The notes under the pieces: model-generated
Told to the model about the DNA's origin: nothing
What the model saw: only the letters and a program-made list of their open reading frames with translations
Database searches by the model: none
Assembly: GCA_949372595.1 (NCBI GenBank)
Contig: CASIAN010000003.1
Coordinates: forward strand, 3,476-67,475
Source of the DNA: CPC320 sp002336405
GTDB lineage: Bacteria > Pseudomonadota > Alphaproteobacteria > Rhodobacterales > Rhodobacteraceae
Direction of reading: 5' to 3'
Length of the DNA stretch: 64,000 nucleotides
In this document: positions 9,000 through 18,183 of the stretch, piece by piece
Position numbering within the stretch: the stretch's first letter is position 1
Layout of the letters: the number at the start of each line of letters is the position of its first letter
Position numbers and translations under genes: made by a program

Positions 9000-9875
9000 A
9001 TGGAGATCCGATCAATAGGCATCATCGGTGCAGGGCAGATGGGCAATGGCATTGCCCATGTCACGGCCTTGGCCGGCTATCGGGTTATGATGATGGATAT
9101 ATCCCAAGATAGTCTAACAGAGGCGTTATCCCTGATTGAAAGAAATCTAGATCGACAGGTGAGCAGCACGAAGATTACAGCGGCTGAAAAAGCGACGGCA
9201 TTGGCACAGATAGATACGACCCTTGATATTTCTAAGGTGGGACAAGCCGATCTGATCATTGAAGCCGCCACCGAAGACGAATCCATCAAACAGACAATTT
9301 TTGATCAGCTTTTGCCGCATTTGCAAGACCATACGATCCTGACCTCAAACACCTCGTCAATTTCCATCACCCGTTTGGCCAGCCGCACAGATCGCCCCGA
9401 AAAATTCATGGGATTTCACTTTATGAATCCAGTACCGGTGATGAAACTGGTGGAATTGATCCGTGGTATTGCTACAGACGAGCCAACCTATGCAGCATGC
9501 AAGACGGTGGTCGAGCGATTGGGTAAAACTGCAGCCAGCGCCGAAGATTTTCCAGCTTTTATTGTAAACCGGCTTCTGATGCCGATGATCAATGAGGCGG
9601 TTTATACCCTGTATGAGGGCGTTGGGAACGTGGTCTCAATCGACAGCTCGATGAAGTTGGGCGCAAACCACCCAATGGGGCCGTTGGAACTGGCGGACTT
9701 TATCGGTCTCGACACCTGCCTTGCGATCATGAATGTATTGCATGACGGCTTGGCCGATACCAAATACCGGCCCTGTCCTCTGCTGACAAAATACGTTGAA
9801 GCGGGTTGGTTGGGACGCAAATCACAACGCGGCTTTTACGATTATCGCAGCGGGACACCTGTGCCGACCCGATAA
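9000..9875 (+). CDS. 3-hydroxybutyryl-CoA dehydrogenase
   Basis: 291 residues. It oxidises (S)-3-hydroxybutyryl-CoA to acetoacetyl-CoA with NAD, or the reverse, in C4 metabolism. The N-terminal Rossmann motif is GIIGAGQMGNGIAH, followed by the Asp that ends strand two (MMMDIS). The catalytic His lies in GFHFMNPVPVMKLVE, with IEAATE and SNTSS before it. The C-terminal domain has NRLLMPMINEA, LGANHPMGPLELADFIGLD and RKSQRGFYDY. The ATG at 9000 is chosen because the Rossmann motif begins eight residues later; longer upstream ORF sequence is non-homologous. The name hbdA is used in this group, but I leave the symbol empty. Confidence 0.93.
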   Translation: MEIRSIGIIGAGQMGNGIAHVTALAGYRVMMMDISQDSLTEALSLIERNLDRQVSSTKITAAEKATALAQIDTTLDISKVGQADLIIEAATEDESIKQTIFDQLLPHLQDHTILTSNTSSISITRLASRTDRPEKFMGFHFMNPVPVMKLVELIRGIATDEPTYAACKTVVERLGKTAASAEDFPAFIVNRLLMPMINEAVYTLYEGVGNVVSIDSSMKLGANHPMGPLELADFIGLDTCLAIMNVLHDGLADTKYRPCPLLTKYVEAGWLGRKSQRGFYDYRSGTPVPTR

Positions 9876-9879
9876 AAGA

Positions 9880-10764
9880 TCACGCGTCGGGATGCTGTTG
9901 CAAAGCCAAAGTATGTTCTCGGAGCCAAGCCACCAATTGGCGCGGTTTGTGGCTGAATTCCCTTATTTTTTCTTGGTTGATGACATCGCCGACAATTGGG
10001 GCCTGAGGCTTGTTACATGCGTGAATAACCTCGTGTAGCAACAGCCCTTGCCGGACCGTCGCCGAAATTTTACTGGCAATTTGATAAGGTCGGGAATTTT
10101 GGCCCGGAAAATAGACCGGCACGACACTGGCGCCGGATTTGGTAATCATTTTAGCAGTAAACGGGTTCCACTCTGCCTCGATTGCGGGCCCAAAATACGT
10201 GTCTGCCGAGGCCACAACACCCGAGGGAAACAATACGATAAGACCGTTTTCCGCAAGATGTGTCATCGCAAGATTGCGCATTTCCAGACTTTTCTCACGG
10301 GCATCGATCTCATGGGGAAAAGGCACCGGGATCATAAACTCTTCGATCTCTTTGACACCAGTCAACAGCGTCCGCGTCAGGATTTTATAATCCTGCCGGA
10401 CCCGACCGATCAATTCGGCCAAAATCATACCATCCACCAAACCATGCGGATGATTGGCCACAATAATCACCGGACCTGTTGGGGGAATTTTATTGATCTG
10501 AGACTGCGGAGTTAATAGATTGATCCCCATCAAACCCAAAGCCTGCGCCCAGAACGCCTGACCAAAGGCAGGCCCAATACGTTCAAACCGTCGCACCAAC
10601 CGCAACAGCGGTATTTTGCCAGTTATCCATTCAAGGCCCCGAATAGCAAAGGCTTTTCCCGGATTGGTAAATGTTCCCGCATAGGACAAATTCCGCTTGT
10701 CATAAGGGATTGGCGCAACAATCTGGACCCGATCGGACTGTTTCATCTGTACAGGATCGGTCAT
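9880..10764 (-). CDS. PlsC-like phospholipid/glycerol acyltransferase
   Basis: 294 residues. The acyltransferase core has the NHPHGLVDG block (normally NHxxxxD; here five residues separate His from Asp), then an arginine-containing block and FPSGVVASADTYFG, which resembles the acceptor-binding FPEGT block. It probably transfers an acyl group to a lysolipid or related acceptor at the inner membrane. The ATG at 10764 (MTDPVQ) is chosen because longer versions run into the HPr gene. It follows HPr by 40 bases on the same strand, so it may end that operon. The substrate is not known. Confidence 0.75.
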   Translation of the reverse strand: MTDPVQMKQSDRVQIVAPIPYDKRNLSYAGTFTNPGKAFAIRGLEWITGKIPLLRLVRRFERIGPAFGQAFWAQALGLMGINLLTPQSQINKIPPTGPVIIVANHPHGLVDGMILAELIGRVRQDYKILTRTLLTGVKEIEEFMIPVPFPHEIDAREKSLEMRNLAMTHLAENGLIVLFPSGVVASADTYFGPAIEAEWNPFTAKMITKSGASVVPVYFPGQNSRPYQIASKISATVRQGLLLHEVIHACNKPQAPIVGDVINQEKIREFSHKPRQLVAWLREHTLALQQHPDA

Positions 10765-10804
10765 GATCACCTTTAACTCTTCACAGGTCCGGCGACGACC
10801 AGAA

Positions 10805-11074
10805 TCAATACTCTTCGCCAAACTTGTCAGCAACCAATTGCCCTATTGCGTCACCAAGAGCCGTCGCATCCGGTCCGGAAGTCAAAACCTCAATAGTCGT
10901 TCCAATGGACGCTGCCAACATTAAAAGCCCCATAATCGAATCCCCAGAGGCGTCCAAACCATCCTTGGATATCTCTGCGGTTGCATCAAATCCCTCCACA
11001 ACCTCTACAAGTTTAGCGGAAGCGCGCGCATGTAGCCCTTTTTCATTAAGAATCTTCAGTGTGTACGAGGGCAT
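10805..11074 (-). CDS. ptsH: HPr-family phosphocarrier protein
   Basis: 89 residues. His15 in GLHARASAKLVE is the phosphoacceptor from enzyme I. Ser46 in GDSIMGLLML matches the regulatory serine of HPr and fits an HprK substrate. No sugar permease gene is near, so this belongs to a regulatory PTS that passes phosphate between enzyme I, HPr and the neighbouring EIIA. It starts 7 bases after the EIIA gene. Enzyme I is not in the window. Confidence 0.95.
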   Translation of the reverse strand: MPSYTLKILNEKGLHARASAKLVEVVEGFDATAEISKDGLDASGDSIMGLLMLAASIGTTIEVLTSGPDATALGDAIGQLVADKFGEEY

Positions 11075-11081
11075 AATAATC

Positions 11082-11483
11082 CTAATCTATTGAAATGTTT
11101 TGGCTATCAATATACTTTCGGCCAGCTTCAAGAGCCTTTTCCACAGCATCTGCCACAGATTTTGAACGACTTTTGGTCAATTTAAGGAGCATTGGTAAAT
11201 TGGCCCCATAGATAATCCTGCGGTCCGACGGTGCACAGGCGGTCAGGCTGAGGTTTGATGGCGAGCTGCCAAACATATCTGTTACGATTATGACACCATC
11301 CCCCTCATCAACATAATCTGCAGCGGCGCAAATTTCTTTTTGCTTATCAGCCCTGTTGTGATCAGGTTCGAATGAAATCGCTCGCAAACCCGGTTGCGCG
11401 CCAAAGACATGTTCAATCGCGGCCAAATATTCTTTGGCCAATCCACCATGTGCTACGATCACTATCCCTATCACGCTAGCCAC
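11082..11483 (-). CDS. PTS EIIA component, mannose (EIIA-Man) family
   Basis: 133 residues. The motif VIVAHGGLA carries the phosphorylatable His12, and TDMFGSSPSN and GANLPMLLKL are the other conserved blocks of EIIA-Man. No EIIB, EIIC or EIID gene is present, so a regulatory rather than transport role is inferred, as known for the orphan EIIA (ManX/PtsM) of alphaproteobacteria. It sits between rapZ (6 bases) and HPr (7 bases) in a tight operon. Confidence 0.93.
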   Translation of the reverse strand: MASVIGIVIVAHGGLAKEYLAAIEHVFGAQPGLRAISFEPDHNRADKQKEICAAADYVDEGDGVIIVTDMFGSSPSNLSLTACAPSDRRIIYGANLPMLLKLTKSRSKSVADAVEKALEAGRKYIDSQNISID

Positions 11484-11489
11484 TCCGAC

Positions 11490-12389
11490 TTATTGTGCTG
11501 GCCAATCTGTCCGATCCACAACAGACCCAACATTTTGTATTATTTCTCGGTGCCTTATTGACACCGCTCCGCCCCATTGTGCAAGGGCCTGTTCTAAATT
11601 TGCGGCAACAACAACCGAGCGATGCCGGCCCCCTGTACACCCCAGACCAACAGAAAGGTGTGACTTACCCTCATCCTGATAGGCGGGTAACAAAAACTGG
11701 ATCAGTTCAAGGCTGCGCTGGAAAAACTCTCCATAACGTAGATCACTTTGGATATAGTTTACAACAGCGGCATCTAGACCATTGAGAGGGCGCAATTCCT
11801 GCTCCCAATGTGGATTTTTCAAAAACCGACAGTCCAATACCATATCGACATCCCGCGGCAGACCCTTTTTATAAGAAAACGATTGCAAAGACAGCGTCAG
11901 CGGTACTGCTTCACCAGTCGCAAACCAGCCTGCGATGTCTTTTTTAAGGTCGTGGGGGGTTAAATCCGAACTGTCGATAATAAAATCAGCCTGTGCTTTA
12001 ATCGGTGCCAAAAGTGCCATCTCGCGCCCGATCCCTAGACTGGGATGATCCTCTGGTGCCATAGGGTGCCGGCGGCGGGTTTCCGAAAAGCGGCGCAGTA
12101 AAATATCGGTGCGACAGTCAAGATATAAGATTTCAGGCCAAGCAAGTGACATTTGCCGCAAACGTCCAAGCAACGTCAGAAAAGCCGCGACCGAAAAGTC
12201 ACGGTTGCGCGCATCAATTACCAAAGCCAATGATTTGTCTAATTGCTGCTCAATCACATTTGGAACAAGACTAAGCGGGATATTATCGATCGCTTCGTAT
12301 CCCAAATCTTCCAAGGCATTTGTCGCAGTTGTCCGCCCAGCCCCAGAAGGGCCTGTCACCAAGAGTAAACGACGGACATTCTGCGCCAT
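11490..12389 (-). CDS. rapZ: RNase adapter protein RapZ
   Basis: 299 residues. The N-terminal P-loop reads VTGPSGAGRTTA, followed by LEDLGYEAIDNIP. The C-terminal domain contains SFSYKKGLP, DMVLDCRFLKNPHW, and the GCTGGRHRSV block typical of RapZ/YvcJ. In E. coli RapZ guides RNase E to a small RNA that controls amino-sugar synthesis; in alphaproteobacteria its targets are less clear. The gene lies between hprK and EIIA, matching the common alphaproteobacterial order. Confidence 0.95.
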   Translation of the reverse strand: MAQNVRRLLLVTGPSGAGRTTATNALEDLGYEAIDNIPLSLVPNVIEQQLDKSLALVIDARNRDFSVAAFLTLLGRLRQMSLAWPEILYLDCRTDILLRRFSETRRRHPMAPEDHPSLGIGREMALLAPIKAQADFIIDSSDLTPHDLKKDIAGWFATGEAVPLTLSLQSFSYKKGLPRDVDMVLDCRFLKNPHWEQELRPLNGLDAAVVNYIQSDLRYGEFFQRSLELIQFLLPAYQDEGKSHLSVGLGCTGGRHRSVVVAANLEQALAQWGGAVSIRHREIIQNVGSVVDRTDWPAQ

Positions 12390-12401
12390 ATAACGTCCTT
12401 A

Positions 12402-12818
12402 TCAAACCAGGCCCTGCCGAAGGTATTGCAAAATTGCCGCTGGGAAATAGCGGCTCTCAACATTGTAAAGTAAGGGCAAAGATTGTGCCAAAATGATAAT
12501 CTCTCGTTCAGGGGGCATTCTGGCGGTTTCAATCATCGACATATCCACCACGAGGGATACTGCAACCGGTCCAACAGATTGGGCAGATAGAATGCCCACG
12601 CCCCGCGCCTCAATCAATCCCCTGATTGCCACAGGTGCCGATACATATACCCTGCCCTGCTCCAAGGTCACAACGGTCCTGTCATCAGATACCAAAAGAC
12701 CACCAAGCGCCATCATCTCCAAGGCCATGCCACTTTTACCACTTCCAGATGGCCCTGTGAACACAACAGCTCTGCCAGCACAACTGATAGCACTAGCGTG
12801 AAGAATTGTTTGCTCCAT
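12402..12818 (-). CDS. hprK: HPr kinase/phosphorylase, short alphaproteobacterial form
   Basis: 138 residues, equal to the C-terminal catalytic half of Firmicutes HprK. The P-loop GPSGSGKSG (about residues 22-30) is followed by GGLLVSDD. It is expected to phosphorylate Ser46 of the HPr encoded further down the operon. It follows chvG by 12 bases and precedes rapZ by 12 bases. The missing N-terminal domain is normal for this class and is not a truncation. Confidence 0.93.
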   Translation of the reverse strand: MEQTILHASAISCAGRAVVFTGPSGSGKSGMALEMMALGGLLVSDDRTVVTLEQGRVYVSAPVAIRGLIEARGVGILSAQSVGPVAVSLVVDMSMIETARMPPEREIIILAQSLPLLYNVESRYFPAAILQYLRQGLV

Positions 12819-12830
12819 CCCCTCTTTCCT

Positions 12831-14456
12831 TCAAATTGGCAGCCCAACGACAAAGCGGGCACCCTGCGACGGCACAGTTCTGTCAGCATCAACCGGGCGA
12901 ATATTCTCAGCCCAAACAACGCCGCGATGAGCCTCAACAATCTGTTTGGAAATAGCAAGACCAAGGCCTGAATGATTACCAAAGTCGCTGGCTGGACGGT
13001 CAGAATAAAAGCGATCAAAGATTTTTAGCAAAGAGTCATCTGACAGGCCCGGCCCAGTGTCTTCCACCACAATCAAGACCCGATCTTCGCACTGGCGCGC
13101 CCAGAAGCGTATGGTGCCGCCAAAACTGCAAAAACTGATCGCATTGGTAATCAAGTTAACAAACACCTGCGCCAAACGCTCCTCCAAGCCAACAAGAGTG
13201 ATTGTCTGATCGGGAAAGTCTGTCACCAATTCAACCCCTTTTTGAGCCGCTTGTTCAGCAAGATATTGTGACAGGACCACACTCATGGGGCCCAGTTCAA
13301 ATGCCTTTTCCTGTTCTTTGACCAAGTCACTCTCAAGCCGTGAGGCGTTAGAAATGTCACTGAGCAACCGGTCCAATCGGCGTACATCGTGGTCTATCAC
13401 ATCAAGAAGTTCTTGACGCTGCGAACCCGGTTTGGCAATCGCCATAGCGCCTACAGCTGACCGTAAAGATGCCAGTGGGTTTTTAATTTCATGGGCAACA
13501 TCTGTTGCAAATCTCTCATTGGCGTCAATGCGATCATATAAGGCGGTGACCATAGCCCGCAATGCACTGGATAAACGACCTATTTCATCGGGTCGCCCGC
13601 TCAAATCGGGTATTTCCATCCGCGAGTTTAATCCATTGCCTCCCTCTAGGTTTCCACGCGTCTCCATCGCTTCGGCCAAAGTGGAAATTGGCGTCGAAAT
13701 TGTTGAGGCAAGATAAACACTCAGGGCCAGCACTACAGGAATCGATATTACAAAAATCTGTAATAATTTTTCGAGTTCATAAGCTCGGTGCTGCACCACA
13801 TCTGCGGTGCTCTCGATGATCGCCAAAACACCAACCACAGATCCATCATGAACGATCTCACTACTGGCCAATGCGATTGGCCCCTGATTAGATAAAAAGT
13901 CGCCATGATGGCGCACCCCGCCACCCTCTGAGGCCCCAGCGGCAAACGTCATATATTCCCTGAGCGAAAGCAGTTCTGGGCGCGGTGGAAAAAATGCCTG
14001 GTGAAAAAGTTCTGAACCCAACTTCAAAACTGATAAAATCCGCGTTGGCTTACCCCTTACAGATGCCTCAGACATCGCAGGAGGGGTTTGCGACCCTTCG
14101 GCACCGGACAACCAAACCAAATCAGGAGAGAAAAGCCCGATCGTAAGACCTTTACGCAACCTAAGACCGCGCAATACATCTCGAGTGACAGCGCCGATTT
14201 CCTGCGGGTCCAGTGCAGAATTTTGGTCTGAAAACTGCTTTTCAATCGTCTCTGTGATCACCTCAGCTTCGGACAGCAGCCGTATGTCACTGCCCAATCC
14301 AGACCAACCGTCCGTATCATAAGTCCATAGAACACACCCGACCAACACGCCAAGTGCCATCAAATTGAAACTAAGAATCCGACGGGCCAGCGGTGATACT
14401 GTGCCAATCCAATGGCGCTGCCACCGGCCACGGCTGGGGTTAATCTGCTCAGTCAT
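12831..14456 (-). CDS. chvG: Sensor histidine kinase ChvG
   Basis: 541 residues. There is a transmembrane segment near residues 27-47, a periplasmic sensor region, and a second one near residues 240-260. A HAMP-like linker follows, then the H-box DVAHEIKNPLASLRSA and the N and G boxes (FVNLITNAISF, VEDTGPGL, HSGLGLAISKQIVEAHRG). ChvG/ExoS responds to acidity or envelope stress in rhizobia; the signal here is unknown. It lies 107 bases downstream of chvI, and hprK follows closely. This gene order is characteristic of the class. Confidence 0.94.
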   Translation of the reverse strand: MTEQINPSRGRWQRHWIGTVSPLARRILSFNLMALGVLVGCVLWTYDTDGWSGLGSDIRLLSEAEVITETIEKQFSDQNSALDPQEIGAVTRDVLRGLRLRKGLTIGLFSPDLVWLSGAEGSQTPPAMSEASVRGKPTRILSVLKLGSELFHQAFFPPRPELLSLREYMTFAAGASEGGGVRHHGDFLSNQGPIALASSEIVHDGSVVGVLAIIESTADVVQHRAYELEKLLQIFVISIPVVLALSVYLASTISTPISTLAEAMETRGNLEGGNGLNSRMEIPDLSGRPDEIGRLSSALRAMVTALYDRIDANERFATDVAHEIKNPLASLRSAVGAMAIAKPGSQRQELLDVIDHDVRRLDRLLSDISNASRLESDLVKEQEKAFELGPMSVVLSQYLAEQAAQKGVELVTDFPDQTITLVGLEERLAQVFVNLITNAISFCSFGGTIRFWARQCEDRVLIVVEDTGPGLSDDSLLKIFDRFYSDRPASDFGNHSGLGLAISKQIVEAHRGVVWAENIRPVDADRTVPSQGARFVVGLPI

Positions 14457-14563
14457 TTCGATAGATTGAACTTTTCTTCAGCCACTGAAACGGTCTGCTG
14501 GGTCTTAAAGGTACAAACCTTACAGGGCTGTCACTGGTGTGCCAGCGCAAGCTGCAACAATGT

Positions 14564-15271
14564 TTATGCCAAACGGTCAGAATAACGATACCCGATTCCA
14601 TACAATGTTTCGATCCCGCAAAATTGAGAGTCTGCAGCACGCATTTTCTTGCGCAACCGTTTGATATGACTGTCTATAGTTCGGTCATCAACATAAATTT
14701 GATCATCATAAGCCACATCCATCAATTGGTCGCGACTTTTCACAAACCCAGGCCGTTGCGCCAAAGCCTGTAACAAAAGGAACTCTGTGACAGTCAAGGA
14801 GACTTCGCTTTCCTTCCAAGTGACAGCGTGGCGCATCGGATCCATCGTCAAAGCCCCTCTCTCTAACAGATGCCGCTCTTTTTCACCCGTCTCAAGGCTG
14901 TCAGAAAACTGCGCCTTCCGGCGTAACAACGCCTGAATACGCGCCACCAAAAGACGCTGTGAAAAGGGCTTTTTAATATAATCATCTGCGCCCATACGCA
15001 GGCCAAGAACCTCATCTATTTCGTCATCCTTAGATGTGAGGAAGATCACTGGGCTCGAAATTTTCGGGCGCATTTTTTGCAGTAGATCTATCCCATCCAT
15101 TCTGGGCATTTTGATATCCAACACGACGACATCGGGCTGTTTGCGATGAAACGCCTCCAGCGCACACTGCCCGTCGCTATAGGTGTCAATTTCAAACCCT
15201 TCACCCTCCAAAGTCATTTTGACAGAGGTTAAAATATTACGATCATCATCTACCAATGCGATTCTAGCCAT
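14564..15271 (-). CDS. chvI: Response regulator ChvI
   Basis: 235 residues, OmpR class. The receiver domain has the acidic pair in LVDDD, phospho-acceptor Asp52 in VVVLDIKMPRMDG, the Thr in FLTSKDD and the Lys in IKKPFSQ. The C-terminal winged helix reads LTVTEFLLLQALAQRPG and DDRTIDSHIKRLRKKM. It is the partner of ChvG and is transcribed divergently from pckA across a 323-base region. That placement suggests, but does not prove, direct control of pckA. Confidence 0.95.
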   Translation of the reverse strand: MARIALVDDDRNILTSVKMTLEGEGFEIDTYSDGQCALEAFHRKQPDVVVLDIKMPRMDGIDLLQKMRPKISSPVIFLTSKDDEIDEVLGLRMGADDYIKKPFSQRLLVARIQALLRRKAQFSDSLETGEKERHLLERGALTMDPMRHAVTWKESEVSLTVTEFLLLQALAQRPGFVKSRDQLMDVAYDDQIYVDDRTIDSHIKRLRKKMRAADSQFCGIETLYGIGYRYSDRLA

Positions 15272-15594
15272 ACGATATAATATCCTACTAAGTATTACTA
15301 ATAAGTTACTTTAGTATATATCATTCTTTTAATTATAATCAATCCTTAACTGAGAATTATATTGTAGTTTCATACTCAGCTTTGCAATCTTATCACCTAA
15401 AAAGTAAATCTTGCCCATTCTTGACGCGTCAAAGAAACCGCAGCCAAGTTAATTTCATTTGGTTGCGCTAACGGTGTGAATGTGCCCTGTTCATCTGTCA
15501 AATACACATGTTATCAACTTTCAAAGGTTGGATTAGGGTCTGCACTTGAGCCTGATTTTGCGATAGAAAAGACCAAGTCAGCAGGAGCTTGCAG
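15272..15594. promoter_or_regulatory. Divergent control region between chvI and pckA
   Basis: 323 bases without a gene. The chvI side is markedly AT-rich (TTAGTATATATCATTC and similar) while the rest is mixed. It must hold both promoters. I see no clear operator repeat. An AGGAG at 15582-15586 gives pckA a ribosome binding site. Confidence 0.6.
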
Positions 15595-17190
15595 ATGACA
15601 ATTGGACGGGTAAACCCAAAGTTCACACTAGAGGCACAGGGCCTCAAAGGTCTTGGAAAAATACACTATAATCTGACGGAACCTGCCTTGGTTGAACTGG
15701 CAATCAAACGCGGAGAAGCCGAGTTGGGTCAGGGGGGCACGGTGCTGGTCTCAACCGGAAAATTTACTGGCCGCTCCCCAAAAGACAAGCATGTTGTCGT
15801 GACACCCGACGTCAACGACACCATTTGGTGGGACAATAACGCCAAGATGACACAAGACGGCTTTCGCAGACTGAAAGATGATATGTTCGAGCATATGAAA
15901 GGCCGCGAATACAGCGTTCAAGATCTTGTGGCCGGGGCGGATGCGCAGCATGCGATCAGCATGCGCATGATCACCGAACTGGCTTGGCACGGTCTGTTCA
16001 TCCGTCACCTTTTGCGCCGCCCGGACGCCGAAGACCTAGCGGAATTCACCGCCGACTATACAGTGATCAACTGCCCAAGCTTCAAAGCTGACCCCAAGCG
16101 ACATGATTGTCGCAGTGAAACCGTAATAGCGATGAACTTTGCCGAAAAAATGATCCTGATCGGAGGAACAGAATATGCCGGTGAAAATAAAAAATGCGTC
16201 TTTACGTTGTTGAATTACCTATTGCCAGAGGTTGGTGTCATGCCGATGCACTGCTCGGCCAACCATGCCACGGACAACCCGGTAGACACAGCGATTTTCT
16301 TTGGCCTCAGTGGCACGGGTAAAACAACACTCTCAGCCGACCCCGCGCGCACGTTGATCGGCGATGACGAACACGGCTGGTCAGAGCGGGGCACGTTCAA
16401 TTTTGAAGGTGGGTGCTATGCCAAGACCATCAACCTCAACCCCGAGGCAGAGCCTGAGATTTATGCAACCACCAATAAATTTGCGACCGTGATTGAAAAC
16501 ATGGTGTTCGATCCGGTGACGAAAGAACTAAATTTCAAAGATGACAGCCTGACTGCAAATATGCGTTGCGCCTATCCCATGCACTATATTTCTAACGCCT
16601 CCGAAGACGCGTTAGGCGGGCATCCAAAAAATATTATCATGCTGACCTGCGATGCGTTTGGTGTCATGCCTCCGATCGCCCGACTGACCCCCGCCCAAGC
16701 CATGTATCACTTTTTGTCCGGCTTTACCTCTAAAATTGCTGGTACCGAACGCGGTATCACAGAACCCGAGCCAACGTTTTCAACCTGTTTTGGGGCGCCA
16801 TTTATGCCGCGGCGTCCCGAAATCTATGGGAATTTATTGCGTGATAAAATCAGTGCGCATGGCGCAACCTGCTGGTTGGTGAATACCGGTTGGACGGGTG
16901 GCGCCTATGGGACCGGATCACGGATGCCCATCCGGGCTACCCGTGCCCTGCTCACTGCGGCATTGGATGGATCTCTGTCTAAAGTCGAGTTTCGCAAGGA
17001 CGAAAATTTTGGCTTTGAAGTGCCCGTGACCGCCCCTGGAGTAGCAGAAGTGTTACTATCGCCGCGTCGCACTTGGGATGACAGCGCCGAGTATGACACT
17101 CAAGCCACCAAACTTGTGAAAATGTTCGCCGATAACTTTGCTCAGTATCTGCCCTATATCCAAGACGATGTGAAAGCGGCTGCAATCTGA
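15595..17190 (+). CDS. pckA: Phosphoenolpyruvate carboxykinase (ATP)
   Basis: 531 residues. It converts oxaloacetate and ATP to PEP, CO2 and ADP, the first step of gluconeogenesis. Motifs: STGKFTGRSPKDK near the N-terminus, the kinase-1a P-loop GLSGTGKTTLSADP (about residues 236-249), metal-binding IGDDEHGW, NFEGGCYAK, and the late GGAYGTGSRMPI block. The ATG at 15595 is 8 bases after AGGAG; a TTG two codons earlier is the longer alternative. Its place next to chvGI and the regulatory PTS matches other alphaproteobacteria. Confidence 0.97.
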   Translation: MTIGRVNPKFTLEAQGLKGLGKIHYNLTEPALVELAIKRGEAELGQGGTVLVSTGKFTGRSPKDKHVVVTPDVNDTIWWDNNAKMTQDGFRRLKDDMFEHMKGREYSVQDLVAGADAQHAISMRMITELAWHGLFIRHLLRRPDAEDLAEFTADYTVINCPSFKADPKRHDCRSETVIAMNFAEKMILIGGTEYAGENKKCVFTLLNYLLPEVGVMPMHCSANHATDNPVDTAIFFGLSGTGKTTLSADPARTLIGDDEHGWSERGTFNFEGGCYAKTINLNPEAEPEIYATTNKFATVIENMVFDPVTKELNFKDDSLTANMRCAYPMHYISNASEDALGGHPKNIIMLTCDAFGVMPPIARLTPAQAMYHFLSGFTSKIAGTERGITEPEPTFSTCFGAPFMPRRPEIYGNLLRDKISAHGATCWLVNTGWTGGAYGTGSRMPIRATRALLTAALDGSLSKVEFRKDENFGFEVPVTAPGVAEVLLSPRRTWDDSAEYDTQATKLVKMFADNFAQYLPYIQDDVKAAAI

Positions 17191-17398
17191 TCCGGTACAA
17201 CAAACTGTCCTAAACAACTTATTAACTACTACCGCCAGACTTGCAGCTACATTGGGCTAACAGCGGTCCACTGGTCGCCATTCAGACAGTTCTGGATTTG
17301 AAAGAGGCGCCAAGAACCGCGCCCCGACAGTCATGTGGCAGCCGCTCGATACCATAAGATAACAACCAGAATCTCAGGATATCTGCGCTGAACAATTT

Positions 17399-18118
17399 TC
17401 AAGCAACCAGATCAATTAGAGGTATGGTCATCATAAACTTAAGATCATCGCGCGCCATCCAAACCATAAACCCTTCGAGAGGCCGGTCTTTATTATTCAA
17501 CCGCCACCGAATGCTGGCAGGCTCGCTGTGCATATATCCCAACCGTTCTGCCAAGCCTTTGAAAATCATTGACCGAGCCACAAACCCAAAAACGTAATCT
17601 GGTGAAAACCGCTTGATACACGTTAAAAATGCAAACCGGCCAAGCACCGCGCTCAACCCTGACCCCCGGTACGCCCCAAGGCTATCATCCATCCATAACT
17701 CGCCGTGGTAACACACCCTGCCGAGAATTTTCTGCGCTCCAGGCCCGGCCCGATAGCGCGAGGCGGCCAAATCGATGTCAGGGCCTACAGGTGGAAAGTC
17801 GCGAAAAGATTCACGCAAATGATTTGCTAAATTAGATGATTTTAAATCCAAAACCCGCATCGACTGAGTATGAATCACCCGGCCGTCAGACCCTCTAGCC
17901 ACTAACCAGAACGCATTTTCTGCATTCAATTGATGGATTTTAGGGTCAAAGGGCGGCCCTAACGGCTGTTGCGAGCGGTGCTCAAGAAGCAATAACTGAT
18001 ATGCATTAAAGTCTGAGCCAATTTCAATCGTGATGTCAAACTGGTCAAATATCTGCATTGCAGTCGCAAAAATCTGTGCGCCGTGGTCAAAGCCCTGAAT
18101 AGTCATGATATCTCCCAA
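17399..18118 (-). CDS. Uncharacterised protein with GNAT/acyltransferase-like features
   Basis: 239 residues. The middle part reads ENAFWLVARGSDGRVIHTQSMR and later LWMDDSLGAYRGSGLSAVLGRFAFLTC, then VFGFVARSMIFKGLAERLGY. This strand-helix order and the RGSGL segment recall the acetyl-CoA pyrophosphate loop of GNAT folds, and the whole loosely recalls autoinducer-synthase/FeeM-like N-acyltransferases. I cannot assign a substrate, and the E-R-R signature of LuxI is not found. It lies 65 bases downstream of a LysR-like regulator on the same strand, so the two probably form one unit. The 208-base gap to pckA shows no clear feature. Confidence 0.5.
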   Translation of the reverse strand: MGDIMTIQGFDHGAQIFATAMQIFDQFDITIEIGSDFNAYQLLLLEHRSQQPLGPPFDPKIHQLNAENAFWLVARGSDGRVIHTQSMRVLDLKSSNLANHLRESFRDFPPVGPDIDLAASRYRAGPGAQKILGRVCYHGELWMDDSLGAYRGSGLSAVLGRFAFLTCIKRFSPDYVFGFVARSMIFKGLAERLGYMHSEPASIRWRLNNKDRPLEGFMVWMARDDLKFMMTIPLIDLVA

Positions 18119-18183
18119 ATCATTGAGTTTAAAAATACGGTGTCCTGAATGACTGCCTATGTATCACAAACTTTGTTTTGGAA

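Noticed and set aside
17399..18118. LuxI-type acyl-homoserine lactone synthase
   Set aside because: The overall shape is suggestive, but the N-terminal R/FxxW and the ERR-type conserved residues are not seen, and the neighbour is LysR-like rather than LuxR.
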